Shown here: one piece after another, positions 61,939 to 64,000 of the stretch
Layout of the letters: every line of letters begins with the position of its first letter
Position numbering within the stretch: the first letter of the stretch is position 1
From: Azomonas tarimensis
GTDB taxonomy: Bacteria; Pseudomonadota; Gammaproteobacteria; Pseudomonadales; Pseudomonadaceae
DNA length: 64,000 nucleotides
Direction of reading: 5' to 3'
Assembly (NCBI RefSeq): GCF_042648805.1
Contig: NZ_JBHRXZ010000002.1
Span: 143,830 to 207,829, forward strand
The notes under the pieces: model-generated
Told to the model about the DNA's origin: nothing
Seen by the model: only the letters and a program-made list of their open reading frames with translations
Databases searched by the model: none
Position numbers and translations under genes: made by a program

Positions 61939-62517
61939 TCATGGGCAATCCTGGGCAGTCGTGCGCCCAGTACAGACCGTCTGCAGAAAGCGCTCGGCGG
62001 TGTCACTGAGCGGGCCGGAGTTGTCGAGGATGATCACCCGCTCGTACTCACTCTCAAGGCCGTCGGCAAATCGCCTGTTACGCGCCAGCCGAGCTTCCAC
62101 CTCATCGAGGCTCTCCCTGCCGCGTTGCAGCAGGCGCTGGCGCAACACCGCTGGCTGCACGGACAACAGCACCGTCAACATGCCGGGATAGCGGCACAAA
62201 GCCTGCGGCAGGTATTCCCGAGAGCCATTCACCACAACGCTATAGCCTTCTGCAAGCCACTGATCGATCACCAGTGGGATTCCATAGGCAATACCGTTGG
62301 CATGCCAGTGCAACGCAAAGGCAGCGCTGCGTTCCAATGCCTCGAACTCGTCGGGCGATATGCACGAAGTGCCCCCCTCGGGTTCACCTGATACGCGGGT
62401 CACCTGCCGCGGCGCGATCCGGCACTCTTGCAGAAGCAATCGCTCCCGGCAGGCCTCCAGCAAGCTGTCCTTACCGGCGCCAGAAGGCCCGACCAGATAG
62501 ATCAACCGTCCCTTCAT
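61939..62517 (-). CDS. phnN: Ribose 1,5-bisphosphate phosphokinase PhnN
   Basis: 192-residue kinase with an N-terminal P-loop (VGPSGAGKDSL, residues 9-19) and a guanylate-kinase-like fold (SREYLPQALCRYPGMLTVLLSV). PhnN phosphorylates ribose 1,5-bisphosphate to PRPP during phosphonate breakdown by C-P lyase. No other phn gene lies in the window, so this copy is an orphan. The call could also fit a close guanylate-kinase relative, but the size and motifs suit PhnN best. Confidence 0.85.
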   Translation of the reverse strand: MKGRLIYLVGPSGAGKDSLLEACRERLLLQECRIAPRQVTRVSGEPEGGTSCISPDEFEALERSAAFALHWHANGIAYGIPLVIDQWLAEGYSVVVNGSREYLPQALCRYPGMLTVLLSVQPAVLRQRLLQRGRESLDEVEARLARNRRFADGLESEYERVIILDNSGPLSDTAERFLQTVCTGRTTAQDCP

Positions 62518-62759
62518 CGCGAAATCCCTGGTAGTTGGAACTAAAGCCGTATGTTACGGGGTCATATCGTAGAGCCAGCGCAGGCTGAATGGTTCGCCTA
62601 GGGGCTTAGTGCCTAGCTGAAGCAAGGGGTCATCTGGAATTAATACGATCCTTGCAAAATGCAATGTCACCCAAAGCCCTTCGTGCAATGCGCAATCCCC
62701 TGCGCTCGTGCCTTACTCATATGTCATTGTTTTTAAAGGAATATATTCTTTGAGGTGAT

Positions 62760-62775
62760 TGGCACAGGACCTGCA
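62760..62775 (+). promoter_or_regulatory. Sigma-54 (RpoN) type promoter
   Basis: TGGCACAGGACCTGCA matches TGGCAC-N5-TTGCA with one mismatch, and the invariant GG (62761-62762) and GC (62773-62774) are exactly 10 bases apart. Transcription would begin near 62786, 34 bases before the small gene at 62820. The rest of the 302-base gap 62518-62819 is AT-rich towards its end and could hold enhancer sites, but I see no clear palindrome there. Confidence 0.65.
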
Positions 62776-62819
62776 ATTCTCTATTTCGTTCAAGCTATCG
62801 AGCGAATGGAGACGCCCAA

Positions 62820-63029
62820 ATGCCATATGTTGTTTTCGCACTCAGCGCAGTTTTTCTGGCCTCCGCGGCAGCCACTCATTTGCCCGACCGCGACACTGGG
62901 ATGTCCTACCAGCAAGCTCAGCAATACGAATTGATTCGCCAGGTCAGCCTGGAGCCGCGCGCCAACATCCTGACCACCAGCGAAAATGAAATGGTCCGCC
63001 CCGCCGAAACCCAGCGCTGGGTGTTTTGA
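62820..63029 (+). CDS. Small secreted or membrane-anchored protein
   Basis: 69-residue protein. The N-terminal hydrophobic run (MPYVVFALSAVFLASAAATH) looks like a signal peptide or anchor; the rest is polar (LPDRDTGMSYQQAQQYELIRQVSLEPR). No family recognised. GGAG lies about 8 bases before the ATG. It follows a sigma-54-like promoter and precedes another small membrane-protein gene on the same strand. Confidence 0.62.
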   Translation: MPYVVFALSAVFLASAAATHLPDRDTGMSYQQAQQYELIRQVSLEPRANILTTSENEMVRPAETQRWVF

Positions 63030-63071
63030 TTCACCCGCCAGGACGGAAGGCAGAATAGGGAGATGACACTC

Positions 63072-63254
63072 ATGTCCAAGGCAGCATTCTTGTTTCTCGG
63101 TGCCGTATTCGTATGCGGCTTCATCGTACTCCTCGCGCCTGCAAGCGAAGCCTGGAACGCCATTGGCAAGATCGGCCTGGCTCTCTTCAGCGTTCTCCTG
63201 TTTGGTGCCTTGCTCGTCGGACGGCGCATCAAATTTGACCCGGTGCTTCGGTGA
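63072..63254 (+). CDS. Small two-helix membrane protein
   Basis: 60-residue protein with two hydrophobic helices (AAFLFLGAVFVCGFIVLLAPA and IGLALFSVLLFGALLVG) separated by a short loop, then a basic tail. I prefer ATG 63072 because GGGAG is properly spaced for it; an ATG at 63063 abuts that sequence. No family recognised. It follows the previous small gene by 42 bases, perhaps one transcript. Confidence 0.6.
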   Translation: MSKAAFLFLGAVFVCGFIVLLAPASEAWNAIGKIGLALFSVLLFGALLVGRRIKFDPVLR

Positions 63255-63425
63255 TCAAGCTTGGGCCTAGGGTCGCTAGCACAATGGCCGTACCGCGCGC
63301 GATCTGATTTGTGAGCGTCAGCGCATTTACCCTGAGCAGCTCTCAGTAATAGCGAAGCGCTCTTACATGTCCCCCCGCCAGGACGCATAATTGCGCCGTG
63401 ATGCTCATTTATAGCGTTGCGGACG

Positions 63426-63453
63426 GAACGCTATGCCCGCTTTGATTGTCAGA
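63426..63453 (+). promoter_or_regulatory. Possible AlgU (sigma-22)-type promoter of amrZ
   Basis: GAACGC (63426-63431), 17 bases, TCAGA (63449-63453) loosely fits the GAACTT-N16/17-TCTGA pattern. In P. aeruginosa amrZ is transcribed from an AlgU-dependent promoter, which is why I looked for it. The match is imperfect. The 257-base gap 63255-63511 holds no gene that I can see. Confidence 0.35.
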
Positions 63454-63511
63454 CCGGTGACAGTTGCAACTGCAATGCCATCATCGCCCAAATGACTAAC
63501 CGGTTAAGATA

Positions 63512-63838
63512 ATGCGCCCTATGAAACAGGCTGTTTTTTCCAGCCGCACGGCTGACAAGTTCGTGGTCAGGCTTCCCGACGGCATGCGAGACCGCATTGC
63601 CGAGGTTTCTCGCAATCATCACCGCAGCATGAATTCCGAAATTATTGCCCGACTGGAGCAAAGCCTTTTTCAGGAAGGGGCCCTGGACGATGAATTGAGC
63701 ATGCGGATCGACAGCCCCGAACTGTCCCTGCATGAGCGTGAACTGCTGCAGCGCTTTCGTCAGTTGTCGCGCCGTCAGCAGAACGCGCTCATCTCGCTGA
63801 TTGCCCAGGACGTGGACAACCCTCCAGACTCCGAGTAG
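63512..63838 (+). CDS. amrZ: Ribbon-helix-helix regulator AmrZ (AlgZ)
   Basis: 108-residue Arc-type regulator. The ribbon-helix-helix domain spans about 15-60 (SSRTADKFVVRLPDGMRDRIAEV, SMNSEIIARLEQSL), and the C-terminal tetramerisation part reads DSPELSLHERELLQRFRQLSRRQQNALISLIAQD. AmrZ controls alginate, flagella, twitching and c-di-GMP genes in pseudomonads, as both activator and repressor. Length and sequence match closely. Confidence 0.95.
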   Translation: MRPMKQAVFSSRTADKFVVRLPDGMRDRIAEVSRNHHRSMNSEIIARLEQSLFQEGALDDELSMRIDSPELSLHERELLQRFRQLSRRQQNALISLIAQDVDNPPDSE

Positions 63839-63860
63839 TCGAACCAGTCCTGAGCGCATT

Positions 63861-63887
63861 AAAAAGCCGGCTATATGCCGGCTTTTT
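63861..63887. terminator. Bidirectional terminator between amrZ and oadB
   Basis: AAAAAGCCGGC (63861-63871), loop TATAT, GCCGGCTTTTT (63877-63887). The symmetric A/T flanks give a T-run on both strands, so it can end both convergent genes. Confidence 0.85.
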
Positions 63888-63900
63888 ATTCAGTACGAAC

Positions 63901-64000
63901 CTACCCCACCATATTGAGCAGGATACCCGCTGCCACCGCCGAGCCGATCACACCGGCCACGTTGGGCCCCATGGCATGCATCAGCAGGAAGTTCTGCGGG
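63901..64000 (-). CDS. oadB: Oxaloacetate decarboxylase beta subunit, C-terminal end (partial)
   Basis: The last 33 codons of a minus-strand gene, cut by the window edge. They read PQNFLLMHAMGPNVAGVIGS then AVAAGILLNMVG, the conserved C-terminus of the sodium-pumping decarboxylase beta subunits (OadB, also MmdB and GcdB). Oxaloacetate decarboxylase is the usual form in pseudomonads. The start lies outside the window. Confidence 0.82.
   Translation of the reverse strand, partial: PQNFLLMHAMGPNVAGVIGSAVAAGILLNMVG

Noticed and set aside
1..64000. CRISPR arrays, insertion sequences, prophage genes, restriction or other defence systems.
   Set aside because: No regularly spaced repeats, transposase, integrase, phage structural or recognisable defence genes were found; the region is conserved core chromosome.

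Overview
The window is GC-rich, gene-dense core chromosome of a gammaproteobacterium, almost certainly a pseudomonad of the Pseudomonas stutzeri (Stutzerimonas) / mendocina / Azotobacter neighbourhood. The evidence is the gene order lolCDE - PilZ protein - glycerophosphodiesterase - sthA - nqrM/apbE/nqrFEDCBA - gap-like gene - mfd - mtnP - nagZ - lexA - sulA - topA - fadAB, which follows the P. aeruginosa PA2986-PA3014 region, together with an AmrZ orthologue, an OprC/NosA-type copper receptor and a fused glucosylglycerol-phosphate synthase/phosphatase. I see no insertion sequence, prophage, CRISPR array, integron or ribosomal operon. Two tRNA genes are present, Ser-GGA and Arg-CCT.

Layout. 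1-6.6 kb: the end of an upstream gene, a YbdG-type MscS channel, a DUF2750 protein, a secreted M23 peptidase, CheV, and a copper module (TonB-dependent receptor plus DUF2946 protein). 6.8-13.4 kb: leuA, the lipoprotein-release transporter lolCDE, a PilZ protein and a glycerophosphodiester phosphodiesterase. 13.5-22.1 kb: a redox block on the minus strand, with the six-gene Na+-NQR, its flavinylation factor ApbE, its iron-delivery factor NqrM, and then soluble transhydrogenase. 22.4-37.5 kb: an N-terminally extended GAPDH, mfd, an SNF2 ATPase, mtnP, nagZ with a probably cytoplasmic YkuD-fold peptidase, the SOS pair lexA-sulA behind two LexA boxes, two small conserved proteins and topA. 37.5-43.1 kb: fadBA and oligopeptidase B. 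43.2-53.9 kb: small membrane and acidic proteins, an ArgD/AruC aminotransferase, tRNA-Ser, a second MscS channel, an MFS transporter, the compatible-solute enzyme GgpPS, a YdjM-like membrane protein and a TorF-type porin. 54-61.6 kb: the glycolate locus glcC / glcDEFG-glcB. 61.8-64 kb: tRNA-Arg, an orphan phnN, two small envelope proteins behind a good sigma-54 promoter, amrZ, and the last codons of oadB.

How the genes work together. The Na+-NQR block carries every known maturation factor beside the structural genes, so it should give a working sodium-pumping NADH dehydrogenase, and sthA downstream balances NADPH and NADH. glcDEF oxidises glycolate to glyoxylate and glcB condenses it with acetyl-CoA to malate, while fadBA supplies acetyl-CoA from fatty acids. 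nagZ and the YkuD protein both fit cytoplasmic peptidoglycan recycling. Two mechanosensitive channels and GgpPS point to osmotic swings, consistent with a brackish or salt-tolerant lifestyle.

Most of the region is ordinary core genome. The points I find most worth a second look are the signal-less YkuD enzyme beside nagZ, the minus-strand transcript implied by a strong orphan terminator near 47.75 kb, the RpoN-type promoter before two tiny envelope genes near 62.8 kb, the short SNF2 protein after mfd, and the hairpin element inside the glc operon.
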